Of a DNA stretch of 64,000 nucleotides, positions 53,901 to 64,000 are shown one piece after another (position 1 is the first letter of the stretch; each line of letters opens with the position of its first letter). The stretch covers positions 5,704,501 to 5,768,500 of the forward strand of contig NZ_CP109796.1 of NCBI RefSeq assembly GCF_038725785.1, in the 5' to 3' direction. This stretch comes from Termitidicoccus mucosus. Its GTDB lineage: Bacteria; Verrucomicrobiota; Verrucomicrobiia; Opitutales; Opitutaceae. The notes beneath the pieces were generated by a model that worked only from the letters and a program-made list of their open reading frames with translations, searched no databases and was not told where the DNA came from. The position numbers were made by a program, and so were the translations under genes.

Positions 53901-55340
53901 ATGGAATTCCTCCGCTCGATTTTTTCGCATCCATGGTTACCCCACGTGCTGGCGGTGAGCGGCTTTGTGTTCGCGGTTTTTCTCATCGCGCGCCTTTTCG
54001 CCGAGAAAAAGCAGCCGAGCAACACCGTGGCGTGGCTGCTCGTGATTGTGTTGATTCCCTATGTCGGCGTGCCGCTTTACCTGATGTTCGGCGGGCGGAA
54101 ACTGCGGCGCTTGATGGCGCGCAAGTCGCGCCTCGTGCTCGTGCACGGCGGGCTGGACCTCGTGCGCGTGTCGCCATCGGTGTCGCAGGTCATCAACACC
54201 ACCAACGCGCTCGGCGCGAGCCCGCCGGTCGGCGGAAACGCGCTGCGTCTCATCACCACGGGCGAGGAGGCGTTTGCGTTGATGGAGGAGAACATCCGTC
54301 ATGCGCGGCATTCGATTCACATCACCACATTCATCCTCGGGCGGGACGACACCGGGAGGCGCCTGGTGGAATTGCTTGCGGAGCGGGCGCGCGCAGGCGT
54401 GAAGGTGCGGCTGCTGCTCGACGCGGTGGGCTGCGTTTTTTCGAGCCGCGGCTTTGTGGACCCGATCCGCCGCGCGGGCGGGGAGGTGCAGCGGTTCATG
54501 CCGGTGTTTTCGCTCGTGCCGAGGCGTTCGGCCAACCTGCGCAACCATCGCAAGATCGCGGTGTTTGACCAGCACACCGCCATCGTCGGCGGGCATAACC
54601 TCGCCGAGGAATACATGGGCCCGCTCTACAACAAAAAACGCTGGAGCGATTTCGGCGCGGTGGTCGCGGGGCCGGCGGCGGTGCTGCTCAACGAGGTGTT
54701 TTTGGCTGACTGGGCGTTCGCGAGCGGGAAGCCGCTCGAGGCGTTGCACAACGAGGAGGCGGAGGCCGGCGAACCGGTGCGGGTGGAGGGCGACAGCGCG
54801 TTGCAGGTGGTCGCGTCGGGCCCGGACGCGAAGGGCGACCCGCTTTACGAGGGACTGATCGCGATGATCCAGGACGCGCGCGAGAGCATTTATGTCATCA
54901 CCCCCTACTTCATCCCGGACGAGGTGCTGTGGCGTTCGTTGATGGTAAAGGCGCGAGCGGGCGTGAGGGTGGTGCTCGTGCTGCCGGAGCGCTCGAATCA
55001 TCCCATCACCGATTACGCGCGGCGTTTTTACACGCGCGAATTGCGGGGCGCGGGCGCGCGCGTGATGCACTACGGCGCGGGCATGCTGCACAGCAAGGCG
55101 GTCATCGTGGACGAACGGGTGGGGCTCATCGGCTCGGCGAATTTCGACCTGCGCAGCCTGCTGGTGAACTTCGAGATTGGCGTGTTTGTGTATTCGCGCG
55201 CCGATGTGCGGAAAATGGGCGCGTGGGTCGCGACACTGCTGGCGTCGAGCACCGAGCTGAAGCAGGACCGCCCGCGCCGCTTCCCGTTTTTCAGCGGCTT
55301 GCTGGAGGACTTGTGCCGCTTGCTCGCGCCGTTATTGTGA
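53901..55340 (+). CDS. cls: Cardiolipin synthase
   Basis: 479 residues. Two N-terminal membrane helices (HVLAVSGFVFAVFLIARLF and TVAWLLVIVLIPYVGVPLYLMFGG) precede two phospholipase D domains. The HKD motifs are intact: His216-x-Lys in NHRKIAVFDQHTAIVGG, and His397-x-Lys in HSKAVIVDERVGLIGSANFD. Length and layout equal the ClsA type, which joins two phosphatidylglycerol molecules into cardiolipin and glycerol at the inner membrane. The start at 53901 precedes the first helix directly. The acetyltransferase-like gene follows after 14 bases and is probably co-transcribed. Confidence 0.93.
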   Translation: MEFLRSIFSHPWLPHVLAVSGFVFAVFLIARLFAEKKQPSNTVAWLLVIVLIPYVGVPLYLMFGGRKLRRLMARKSRLVLVHGGLDLVRVSPSVSQVINTTNALGASPPVGGNALRLITTGEEAFALMEENIRHARHSIHITTFILGRDDTGRRLVELLAERARAGVKVRLLLDAVGCVFSSRGFVDPIRRAGGEVQRFMPVFSLVPRRSANLRNHRKIAVFDQHTAIVGGHNLAEEYMGPLYNKKRWSDFGAVVAGPAAVLLNEVFLADWAFASGKPLEALHNEEAEAGEPVRVEGDSALQVVASGPDAKGDPLYEGLIAMIQDARESIYVITPYFIPDEVLWRSLMVKARAGVRVVLVLPERSNHPITDYARRFYTRELRGAGARVMHYGAGMLHSKAVIVDERVGLIGSANFDLRSLLVNFEIGVFVYSRADVRKMGAWVATLLASSTELKQDRPRRFPFFSGLLEDLCRLLAPLL

Positions 55341-55354
55341 GGCAGATTGTTCGC

Positions 55355-55690
55355 ATGAAAAACAGCGATTCAGGCAAAAACGATCATGACCGCACCGACA
55401 AGGGTGCGGGACAGGCGGCGGCGGTCAGGCACAACGCCGCCGAGTCGCGTTACGAACTCGTGCTCGATGGCAGCCTGGCGGTCGCGGCTTACCTGACCCG
55501 GACGGACGGCTCGCGGGTGCTCACGCACACTTATGTGCCGGAGGCCTTGCGCGGGCGCGGCGTGGCGGAGCGGCTGGCGCGCGCGGCGCTGGCCGATGCC
55601 CGCGCGGAAGGGCGCAAGGTCGTGCCGGAGTGCTCCTATATGGCGCGCTTCATCCAACGGCATGCGGCGGAATTCGGCGACTTGGTGTGA
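55355..55690 (+). CDS. GNAT-like N-acetyltransferase, YjdJ/Gcn5-related short form
   Basis: 111 residues from the ATG at 55355; an upstream extension would run through the cardiolipin synthase gene and is rejected. It has the compact acetyltransferase pattern of the CG domain: NAAESRYELVLDGSLAVAAYL, the TYVPEALRGRGVAERLARAAL acetyl-CoA loop (RGRGVA), and VVPECSYMARFIQRH at the end. Such short GNAT proteins are common in bacteria and their substrates are mostly unknown. The following 259 bases (55691-55949) hold no gene or named element that I can see. Confidence 0.85.
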   Translation: MKNSDSGKNDHDRTDKGAGQAAAVRHNAAESRYELVLDGSLAVAAYLTRTDGSRVLTHTYVPEALRGRGVAERLARAALADARAEGRKVVPECSYMARFIQRHAAEFGDLV

Positions 55691-55949
55691 GTTTGCACGG
55701 GCATTCCGACGCGGCGCGGGTTGTGCCTGGCCGGCGTCGGAACCCTCGTCCCATTTCCTTTGCCCGGCCGCTTCGCCGGACAAAATCCGCGCAATTCTTG
55801 GCAAAGCCGACATAGCCAGCGATGCAGGCTGTTGATATATTTTCTTATCGCTATCATTAATAATATTAATTTGTAACTCTATCGTGCTTTTAAAACGCTA
55901 ATGGTATCAGGGCTTCCTTCTTGAGGCGCCCGCTGGTTCACTTGCACCC

Positions 55950-56345
55950 ATGTTTTCAGTCGTTCCACTCACACTGACCATCAGTCTTTGTCTTGTCTTC
56001 ACGTTTGTGGTTTTCTTTCTGCGCGAGCATTCGCGGCGGCGTTTCGGCAGCTCGGAGAGCGATGCGCTGCTGCCGTTGTCCGAGGAAACACCAAGCGCGG
56101 CGGCGGCCTCCGGCTCCGCCCGTCCGCCCCGGGCCTCCTCGCGCAACGAGGAGCCCGTGCGCCGCGTGGTGCTCGATCTCGGAGGCCGGCTCCCGAAGCA
56201 GCGCCGCCGGCCCTGCGGCCGCCACGGAGACGGCGGCGGCGGCAACTGCGACGACTGCGAACACAAGCACGAGCACCACGATCATCACCATGCCGACGGC
56301 GAATGCGCCCGCCGCCAGGAACGGCGCGAAACGGACGCGCCCTAG
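55950..56345 (+). CDS. Single-helix membrane protein with a His-rich tail, upstream of the cbb3 oxidase
   Basis: 131 residues. One N-terminal membrane helix (VVPLTLTISLCLVFTFVVFFL) is followed by a Ser/Pro/Ala/Arg-rich linker and a tail holding about eight histidines with two cysteines and acids (CDDCEHKHEHHDHHHADGEC, near residues 102-121). Small membrane proteins beside cbb3 genes often help assembly (for example CcoS), but this one is longer and I cannot match it to CcoS. The tail could bind copper or another metal for oxidase assembly. The opposite strand is also open here, so the coding call is moderate; the 56-base distance to ccoNO supports the plus strand. Confidence 0.55.
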   Translation: MFSVVPLTLTISLCLVFTFVVFFLREHSRRRFGSSESDALLPLSEETPSAAAASGSARPPRASSRNEEPVRRVVLDLGGRLPKQRRRPCGRHGDGGGGNCDDCEHKHEHHDHHHADGECARRQERRETDAP

Positions 56346-56401
56346 TTTCGCTTTGAATCCCCGCCTCATTCCCGCACACTCCCTGCATCCCTGCTTTCCC
56401 C

Positions 56402-58717
<2,316 letters not shown>

Positions 58718-58720
58718 GAT

Positions 58721-58868
58721 TTATTGCCCGCGGAACACACGGAAATAAAAACCACTGATACGCACGGATTATATAATAACGATTATATTATGAAAATTAT
58801 CCGAATGGATGCTGCGCCCGTCCACGGCTTCCCTTTCCGTGCATTCCGTGCATTTCGCGGGCAATAAA
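58721..58868. repeat. Inverted repeat between ccoNO and ccoQ
   Basis: The left arm TTATTGCCCGCGGAACACACGG (58721-58742) is mirrored near-perfectly at 58836-58868 (…CCGTGCATTTCGCGGGCAATAAA). The loop carries an AT-rich ATATAATAACGATTATATTAT palindrome near 58770. It fills the gap inside the oxidase operon and could affect the relative level of downstream subunits. Confidence 0.7.
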
Positions 58869-58880
58869 TAAAACACCATC

Positions 58881-59066
58881 ATGCTCCGCCGCCTGATATT
58901 TGACCACTGGCTCGTGATATTCCCGCTCGTTTCCTTCATCGTGGCGGGCGCGATCTATTTCACCATCACGTGGCGCGCGCTTCGCATGCGCAAACCGCAG
59001 CTCGACCATCTCGCCTCGCTCCCCTTCAACGACGAACCCGGACAACCCCCAAGCCCGACGCCATGA
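58881..59066 (+). CDS. ccoQ: CcoQ-like small cbb3 oxidase subunit
   Basis: 61 residues with one membrane helix (LVIFPLVSFIVAGAIYFTITW) near the start and a short polar tail ending in Pro/Ser. Size, topology and position between ccoNO and ccoP are those of CcoQ, which stabilises the complex. Sequence alone is too short for certainty. It overlaps ccoP by four bases (59063-59066). Confidence 0.75.
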   Translation: MLRRLIFDHWLVIFPLVSFIVAGAIYFTITWRALRMRKPQLDHLASLPFNDEPGQPPSPTP

Positions 59067-59662
59067 CGCCCGATCCATCCCACGCCGCTCCCTCCGGCGC
59101 CTCCGCGCAAGCCGACGACGCGCTCCGCCCGCACTCCTACGACGGCATCCAGGAATACGACAAGCGCCTGCCCAATTGGTGGCTGCTCACCTTCTACGGC
59201 GCGATCGCGTTTTCCATCGTGTATTGGTTTTTCCACTTCCAAGCCAGCCTGGCGGCGGGCGACGGCGAGCGCGTGACCGCCGAAATCGCGCGCCTCGAGG
59301 CGGTCAAGATGGCCAACGCCACGCAGCTCGATGACCCGACGCTGTGGAAGGCAAGCCAGAACCCGGTCTTCACGACCGCCGGCAAGGAGATCTTCATGGC
59401 CAACTGCGCCACCTGCCACCTCGCCAGCCTGCGCGGCAAGGACGAAAACCCGACCGCGGTCGGTCCCAATCTCACCGACACCCGCTGGATTCATGGCGGC
59501 AAGCCCACGGAAGTTTACCACACGGTGACCGAAGGGGTGCTGGCGAAAGGCATGCCTGCCTGGGGGCCGCAACTCGGCCAGAAGCGCGTCATCGAAGCCG
59601 TCTCCTACGTGCTCAGCTTCCACAAGGAAGGCGACCCCGTCGAAGTGGAACTCTCGCCGTAG
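59063..59662 (+). CDS. ccoP: cbb3 oxidase subunit III (CcoP), one-haem form
   Basis: 199 residues from the ATG at 59063. An N-terminal cytoplasmic part (YDGIQEYDKRLPNWW, the typical CcoP entry) leads to one membrane helix and a periplasmic cytochrome c domain with a single haem site Cys115-x-x-Cys-His (NCATCHLASLRGK). Methionine ligand candidates lie in AKGMPAWGPQLG. Most CcoP proteins carry two such sites and are near 300 residues, so this is a short monohaem version. It is the last recognisable gene of the oxidase operon. A dispersed repeat follows after 58 bases. Confidence 0.9.
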   Translation: MTPDPSHAAPSGASAQADDALRPHSYDGIQEYDKRLPNWWLLTFYGAIAFSIVYWFFHFQASLAAGDGERVTAEIARLEAVKMANATQLDDPTLWKASQNPVFTTAGKEIFMANCATCHLASLRGKDENPTAVGPNLTDTRWIHGGKPTEVYHTVTEGVLAKGMPAWGPQLGQKRVIEAVSYVLSFHKEGDPVEVELSP

Positions 59663-59720
59663 CGCGCAGTCCCGCGCGTTGATGCCGTGTCATGCCAAAT
59701 ATGAATTGAATGCCGATTTT

Positions 59721-59798
59721 GGAGGGCCGAGCTCCCGCGAGGCCGTTGCAGTTAACCGCACCTTTTCTGCCGACGGCCTCGCGGGAGCTCGGCCCTCC
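59721..59798. repeat. Dispersed inverted repeat, GAGGGCCGAGCTC family, copy 3
   Basis: Perfect 24-base arms at 59721-59744 and 59775-59798 with the same core as copies 1 and 2. It lies between the ccoP stop and the convergent Nudix gene, as copies of such elements often do. Confidence 0.9.
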
Positions 59799-59829
59799 AC
59801 CAAAAGCCGGACTCCTGTTGGCAAAGGTG

Positions 59830-60405
59830 TCATGCCCGCATCTTTTCCCAGATGGGCGCGAACAGCAGCAAGGCGTCGAGGACAAGGCTGTGGGTGATGC
59901 GGCCGGTGCGCGCCCATTCGTAAACCTCGTCCACGGGCGCGAGTGTGACCTCCATTTCCTCGTCGGGATCCCAGGCAAACTCGGCGACGCGCTCGCATTG
60001 CTCCACGAGCACGAGATGGCAGCGGTTGCTCATGATGGCGGGATTGGGATGCACGCGGCCGAGCAGGCGGGCGTTGGCGCCGGCGTAGCCGGTTTCCTCG
60101 CGGAGTTCGCGCAGGCCGGCGGCGATGGCGTCCTCGCCCGCGTGGTCCATCACGCCGCCGGGAATCTCAATCGAAAAATCGTCGATGCCGAAGCGGAACT
60201 GCCGCACCAGCACCATCCGGTGGTCCGGTGTGAGGGCGACGACGTTCACCCAGTCGGGCGAGTGCATGACATAAAAATCCCGCCCGGTTGCGCGCACGGG
60301 ATGATGATAATACGTGGAGCGCAGGTCGAAGATGCGGGTGCGCGTGACAATCTGCTCGGAGCGTTTTTCCCAGCGGGACGGCATGTGGTCGGAGGAGTCG
60401 GACAT
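59830..60405 (-). CDS. Nudix hydrolase, ADP-ribose pyrophosphatase-like
   Basis: 191 residues. The Nudix box is complete: GGVMDHAGEDAIAAGLRELREETGY, with glutamates in REEXGX spacing. The N-terminal part (RTRIFDLRSTYYHHP, FYVMHSPDWVNVVALT) and the helix near the end match the ADP-ribose/GDP-mannose group. Such enzymes clear nucleoside diphosphate sugars, which is housekeeping and need not relate to the glycan genes. The gene converges with ccoP; upstream sequence 60406-60480 holds short GACGAGTG direct repeats. Confidence 0.87.
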   Translation of the reverse strand: MSDSSDHMPSRWEKRSEQIVTRTRIFDLRSTYYHHPVRATGRDFYVMHSPDWVNVVALTPDHRMVLVRQFRFGIDDFSIEIPGGVMDHAGEDAIAAGLRELREETGYAGANARLLGRVHPNPAIMSNRCHLVLVEQCERVAEFAWDPDEEMEVTLAPVDEVYEWARTGRITHSLVLDALLLFAPIWEKMRA

Positions 60406-60504
60406 GGGGAAAATTACGAATTACGAACAATGAATGATGAATGACGGGTGACGAGTGACGAGTGGCGGATTGGAGATGCGCTTGGAGGTTTTGGAAAATC
60501 TGTC

Positions 60505-60655
60505 ATACCAATTACGAACGAGATTTATCCTTTTGGCCGGCCTCCGTGCCGGTCCGGTTTGGGTAGGGCGAGGCGTCCCGCCGAGCCGTTGCGGCTCGCG
60601 GCTCGGCGGGACGCCTCGCCCTACCTGAAATATAAATTCCATTCGTAATTGGTAT
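60505..60655. repeat. Composite nested inverted repeat, GGCGTCCCGCC family, copy 2
   Basis: The inner perfect 26-base arms are 60563-60588 and 60599-60624 (GTAGGGCGAGGCGTCCCGCC core). They lie inside a second pair of 14-base arms (60505-60518 ATACCAATTACGAA and 60642-60655), so one element appears nested in another. It sits between the Nudix and LysM genes. The inner core matches that of the repeat at 42216-42339. Confidence 0.85.
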
Positions 60656-60684
60656 CATTCGTCATTTTAAAATCCCGCGTCCTC

Positions 60685-60719
60685 ACAAAAAACCTCCCGG
60701 CCTTGCGGAGCGGGAGGTT
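60685..60719 (-). terminator. Rho-independent terminator of the LysM gene
   Basis: A 9-base stem AACCTCCCG/CGGGAGGTT (60691-60699 and 60711-60719). On the minus strand it is followed by a T-run, complement of the A-run at 60686-60691. It lies 31 bases after the LysM stop codon, in the right orientation. Confidence 0.85.
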
Positions 60720-60750
60720 TTGGCGGGATGGGAAATTGACGGCGCGGCGA

Positions 60751-61299
60751 TTATTTCTTCGGGATCTTGACCTTTTGGCCGACGCGGAGGCGGTTCCAGT
60801 TGATATCGGGGTTGACCGCGATGAGGTCGTTGAGGTTGACGCCGTTGCTGCGGGCGATCTTCACGCCGGTGTCGCCGCTTTGCACGACGTATTCATCGGG
60901 GCCGGCGACGGGCGGGGTGGCGGATTGGCCTTGTCCGCCGGCCGTGGCGGAACCCTGCGGGGCGGGGCGGCGGGCGGTGGATTCCTTGACGGTGTTGATC
61001 TCGGTGCGGACGGTGTTGAACTCATTCCGCACGTTGGTGAAGTTTTGCTGGATCTGGCGCTCCATCTGGGCGACGTAATTGCGGAGGTTGGCGGCGTCGC
61101 TTGCCGCGGCGCTGGCCTGCGAGACCTGGCTCTCGATTGACTCGATGCGCGTGGTCGCGCCCTCGACTTTGGCGAGCTGCTTGCTGACCGAGCTCAGTTT
61201 AAAGAGCGCGATGGCGGCAAGCAGAACCGCGAGGCCGCCAAGGATGGCAGCGATCATGGGAAGAAGGCTGTTATTATTTTCGCTCGAAATGGTGTCCAT
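60751..61299 (-). CDS. Membrane-anchored LysM-domain protein
   Basis: 182 residues. An N-terminal helix (PMIAAILGGLAVLLAAIALF) anchors a coiled-coil segment (about 35-105, KVEGATTRIESIESQVSQASAAASD and RQIQQNFTNVRNEFNTVRTEI). A Pro/Gly/Gln linker leads to one C-terminal LysM domain (YVVQSGDTGVKIARSNGVNLNDLIAVNPDINWNRLRVGQKVKIP). LysM binds peptidoglycan, so the protein probably spans from inner membrane to cell wall. It has its own terminator downstream and tRNA-Pro divergent upstream. No enzymatic domain is present. Confidence 0.88.
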   Translation of the reverse strand: MDTISSENNNSLLPMIAAILGGLAVLLAAIALFKLSSVSKQLAKVEGATTRIESIESQVSQASAAASDAANLRNYVAQMERQIQQNFTNVRNEFNTVRTEINTVKESTARRPAPQGSATAGGQGQSATPPVAGPDEYVVQSGDTGVKIARSNGVNLNDLIAVNPDINWNRLRVGQKVKIPKK

Positions 61300-61438
61300 T
61301 GGTGAAAGGAGGAGTTGGATGTGAACGGCTAGTGGGAAACCGGTGACGTAGCAAGCAGAGAGTGAGAGGGGTTTGCGCAGGTCGCGATGGATTGCGTTGA
61401 CAGCGGCTCGGAAGATGGGTTCGTCTCTGGCGGTTTTT

Positions 61439-61515
<77 letters not shown>

Positions 61516-61546
61516 TTTTATCGAAAGGGAGAGCGCGGGGCGGGTG

Positions 61547-62269
61547 TTAAAACTGGATGCTGGGCGCGCCGGCGGGGACGGGAGCGGTGTCAGCAGCCGG
61601 GGCGGCGGGGGTGGTGGCGGTCACGGAGGCGGTGTCGGCGATGAGGCTGCGGCGGAACATGGCCTGCTGGGACCAAAGGGACGAGGGGGCGATCGCGGAG
61701 ACGAGGTCGAAGGATTTGAGCGCGTCGTCCTTGCGTCCGGCGGCGAGGGCGAGGGTGCCGAGATGATACGAGGCCTCGGCGCGGATGTCCTGGAGTTGCG
61801 CGCCGTCGTTGGAGAGTTGCTTGAGCGCGGCCTCGCCGTCGGCGGCTTGCCCGGCATGGACCTTGGCGACGGCGGCGCCGAGACGGGCGCGACCGGCGAA
61901 GGGGCTGGCGCCGAGCGCATCGGCGGCCTTCTGGTAGACGGCGGCGGCCTCGGTGTAGTTTTTCGCGGTGAAGGCCTCGTCGGCGAGACGGAGACGGGCG
62001 AGCCCGCCGAGGACATGGTCGGGATGCTCGTCGGCGAAGGTTTTCAGCTTGGCGGAGGAGGTGCCGGCCGCGGCGTAGTCGGCGGCGATGGAGGTCTCCT
62101 TCTGGTGCTGGAAATACTCGAAGCCATAGTAGCCGAGCACCGCGACGAGGGCGACGATGACGATGGTGTTGATGAAGTTTTTGTTTTTCTGCCAGATGGC
62201 GTGCAGGGTCTCGTCGAAGGGAGCGACCGGGGCTTTGGCTTCCTGGCTGGCGGGTGCGGATTTGGACAT
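61547..62269 (-). CDS. TPR-repeat inner-membrane protein, YfgM-like
   Basis: 240 residues from the ATG at 62269. One N-terminal helix (FINTIVIVALVAVLGYYGFEYF) is preceded by a short cytoplasmic part. The periplasmic remainder consists of tetratricopeptide-type helices (AADYAAAGTSSAKLKTFADEHPDHVLGGLARLRLADEAF, YTEAAAVYQKAADALGASPFAGRARLGAAVAKV). The protein ends in an Ala/Pro/Thr-rich tail. This matches the YfgM/ancillary SecYEG translocon interactor pattern, a role in handling exported proteins. The assignment to YfgM is by layout, not strong motif. Confidence 0.75.
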   Translation of the reverse strand: MSKSAPASQEAKAPVAPFDETLHAIWQKNKNFINTIVIVALVAVLGYYGFEYFQHQKETSIAADYAAAGTSSAKLKTFADEHPDHVLGGLARLRLADEAFTAKNYTEAAAVYQKAADALGASPFAGRARLGAAVAKVHAGQAADGEAALKQLSNDGAQLQDIRAEASYHLGTLALAAGRKDDALKSFDLVSAIAPSSLWSQQAMFRRSLIADTASVTATTPAAPAADTAPVPAGAPSIQF

Positions 62270-62379
62270 GGGAAAAGTGTTTTTCGGAGGTGCTGTCTTT
62301 TCGGAAAACGTTGAGGAGAACAAATACAGGGCGGCGTGTAAAGGGAGGAGTCAGGGGGAGCTTTTTTGCCGTTTTTTCA

Positions 62380-62490
62380 TTCTTTTTCCTCTCCATTCTT
62401 TCTCCTTCGTCATTCTTTCCTGCGCCCTCTTCCTTTCGCGTCCCACAGGGGAGAAAGAGGAAAGATAAGAATGAAGAGAAAAGAGAACGA
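62380..62490. repeat. Pyrimidine/purine inverted repeat upstream of the metal ATPase
   Basis: A TTTTTCATTCTTTTTCCTCTCC-like left part and a GAAAGAGGAAAGATAAGAATGAAG right part form an imperfect inverted repeat over 62380-62490. It resembles the element at 21570-21666 in composition. It occupies most of the 289-base gap between two divergent genes. Confidence 0.6.
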
Positions 62491-62558
62491 TTGATGAAAG
62501 GGGGCCGGCTGGCGGATGGCGGCTTGCCGGGAGGCGGCGGAAAGGTAGCTTGGCGGGC

Positions 62559-64000
62559 ATGAGCGAAAATCCTTCGGCTGACACGAAAGACCCGGGCACA
62601 TGGGGCGAGGCCTTGGTGCGGTTTTTGCGGGAGCAGCCGGGATTGGAGGCGGTCCGGGTGAATCCCGAGGAGCGCACGGTCAAAGTCGCCACGCTGGGCG
62701 AGGTGGACGAGGCGTTGCTCAGAAGCCGGCTGGCCGAGACGCTTGCGGCTTTCGACCGGCAGGGCGGCGGCGCGGGCACGGCCAGGGCGGCGGGTTACAA
62801 TGTGACCCGGGAGGGCGCGACCACGGAGGTGGCGGGGAAGACCTGCGAGACCGCGCCGCGTTTCTGGCAATGGCGCGAATACACGTGGGCGGGCGTGGAG
62901 CGCGAGGACGAACACGGGGATTCCCACGGACATCACGGTCATGAGCACGACCGGGCGGAAGACCACGGGCACGCGCACGGCGGGCATGGCCACGGCGAGG
63001 GCGAGTGGCGGGTGCTGGCGGGGTTCGCCGCGGTTTGCGGGGTGTGCGGGCTGGCCGGTTTTTTGGCGGAGCGGCTTGGCGCCGGGCCGTGGTGGCTGGC
63101 GCGGGCGTTGTATGGCGTGGCGCTGGCCGCGGGCGGCTGGGACGCGGTCAAGGACTCATGGGAGAACATCCGTATCCGAAAACTGGATATTCATTTCCTG
63201 ATGCTCGCGGTGGCCGTGGGCGCGGTGTGCATCGGGGCGTGGAGCGAGGCGGTGCTGCTGCTGTTTTTGTTCTCGTCGGCGGAGGCGATGGAAAACTACG
63301 CGATGGAGCGCACACGCAACGAGGTGAACGCGCTGCTGAAGAGCGCGCCGAAAACCGCGTTGCTTGTGCTGCCCGGCGGCGGCGAGCGCGAGGTGCCGGT
63401 CGAGGAACTGGGCATCGGCGACCGCGCTCGGGTGAAGCCCGGCGATGCGTTTCCGGCGGACGGCGTGGTGGTGCGCGGACGAAGCGCGAGCGACGAGTCG
63501 GCGCTCACGGGGGAGTCCGCGCCGGTGGAAAAGGAGGCGGGCGCGCAGGTGTTCAGCGGGACGATCAACCTGTGGGGCGCGGTGGATTTCGAGGTGCGCC
63601 GCCTGGCGGCGGAGAGCACGCTGCAAAAAATCATCCGGCTGATCCAGACGGCCCAAAAGCTGCGCGCGCCGAGCGAGCGGTTCACGGACAGGTTTGGCGG
63701 TCGCTACACGCTGTTCGTGCTGGGCGTCTGCACGGTGATGTTTCTGGTGTGGTGGCTCGGGTTCGGCCTGCCGGCGTTTGCCAATGCGCAGGGCGCGCGG
63801 CCGGCGTTTTATCGCGCGATGACGCTGCTCGTGGTGATGAGCCCGTGCGCGCTGGTGCTGTCGATCCCGTCGGCGATCCTGGCGGCCATCGCGTGGGGGG
63901 CGCGGCACGGGGTGCTGTTCCGCGGCGGCGCGGGCATCGAGCGGCTGGCGGGCGTGGACGTGGTGGCGCTGGACAAGACGGGCACGCTCACGACGGGCGA
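62559..64000 (+). CDS. P1B-type heavy-metal ATPase, N-terminal part, cut by the window edge
   Basis: 480 complete codons are visible and the frame runs off the end. An N-terminal about 110-residue domain resembling a degenerate metal-binding domain (no CXXC) leads to a His-rich stretch (about 115-145; many HGH and HGHG units). Membrane helices follow, then the actuator domain with SDESALTGESAPVEKE, the membrane motif Ser428-Pro-Cys (SPCALVLSIP), and the start of the phosphorylation site Asp472-Lys-Thr-Gly-Thr. The SPC motif marks the P1B-4 group (cobalt, zinc, cadmium or iron efflux) rather than CPC copper pumps. The ATG at 62559 is the first in frame after the repeat region. Confidence 0.9.
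   Translation, partial: MSENPSADTKDPGTWGEALVRFLREQPGLEAVRVNPEERTVKVATLGEVDEALLRSRLAETLAAFDRQGGGAGTARAAGYNVTREGATTEVAGKTCETAPRFWQWREYTWAGVEREDEHGDSHGHHGHEHDRAEDHGHAHGGHGHGEGEWRVLAGFAAVCGVCGLAGFLAERLGAGPWWLARALYGVALAAGGWDAVKDSWENIRIRKLDIHFLMLAVAVGAVCIGAWSEAVLLLFLFSSAEAMENYAMERTRNEVNALLKSAPKTALLVLPGGGEREVPVEELGIGDRARVKPGDAFPADGVVVRGRSASDESALTGESAPVEKEAGAQVFSGTINLWGAVDFEVRRLAAESTLQKIIRLIQTAQKLRAPSERFTDRFGGRYTLFVLGVCTVMFLVWWLGFGLPAFANAQGARPAFYRAMTLLVVMSPCALVLSIPSAILAAIAWGARHGVLFRGGAGIERLAGVDVVALDKTGTLTTG

Noticed and set aside
55956-56369. Minus-strand frame with a hydrophobic stretch opposite the His-rich gene.
   Set aside because: Its hydrophobic stretch is the complement of the His-rich codons; no neighbour or start signal supports it.

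Overview
The window is a GC-rich, gene-dense bacterial chromosome segment. Long overlapping glycan operons, many dispersed inverted repeats and a fused CcoNO cbb3 oxidase best fit a polysaccharide-degrading verrucomicrobium of the Opitutaceae type. That placement is inferred from gene content and has not been tested against a phylogeny.

Bases 1-48069 are mostly a plant-glycan utilisation region. The plus strand (1-10060) carries the tail of a GH2 enzyme, a GH106 rhamnosidase, a GH42 galactosidase, a zinc-site URO-D-fold methyltransferase-like protein, L-rhamnose mutarotase, a FucP-type permease and an SDR dehydrogenase. The convergent minus-strand cluster (21529 down to 10077) encodes an MFS transporter, a GH78 rhamnosidase, a secreted beta-propeller glycosidase, a RuBisCO-like protein (RLP), a DUF1537 acid-sugar kinase, an Asp/Glu-racemase-like protein, a BASS-family anion symporter and a GH140-type apiosidase. 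A second minus-strand operon (39724 down to 32806) encodes an L-fucose-isomerase-family protein, a split transketolase, an FGGY kinase and a GH127 enzyme. It faces an AraC regulator (39934) followed by a second copy of the propeller glycosidase, a GH95 enzyme and another GH78 enzyme.

Taken together the enzymes match the hard-to-degrade pectin rhamnogalacturonan II (RG-II), which contains apiose, rhamnose, L-galactose or fucose, L-arabinose, aceric acid and O-methyl sugars. The isomerase/kinase/split-transketolase set has the make-up of the known D-apiose to D-apulose to apulose-4-phosphate route. The DUF1537 kinase plus RLP has the make-up of the D-apionate (3-oxo-isoapionate) route. The window therefore looks like a dual-route apiose and branched-acid-sugar locus.

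Between the two clusters (22681-32704) lies a three-gene module: a secreted thioredoxin-fold protein without the CXXC motif, a 2800-residue SpvB/TcdB/RHS protein with an AT-rich variable tip, and a small exported protein that is a candidate immunity factor.

Bases 48210-64000 are housekeeping or mixed: a conserved unknown protein, a DUF167 protein, a probable PPi-type PEP carboxykinase, tRNA-Tyr, cardiolipin synthase, a GNAT protein, a cbb3 oxidase operon (His-rich small protein, CcoNO, CcoQ, one-haem CcoP), a Nudix hydrolase, a LysM protein, tRNA-Pro, a TPR protein and the first part of a P1B metal ATPase. Several families of long inverted repeats are scattered through the window, and two have entered coding sequences in frame.
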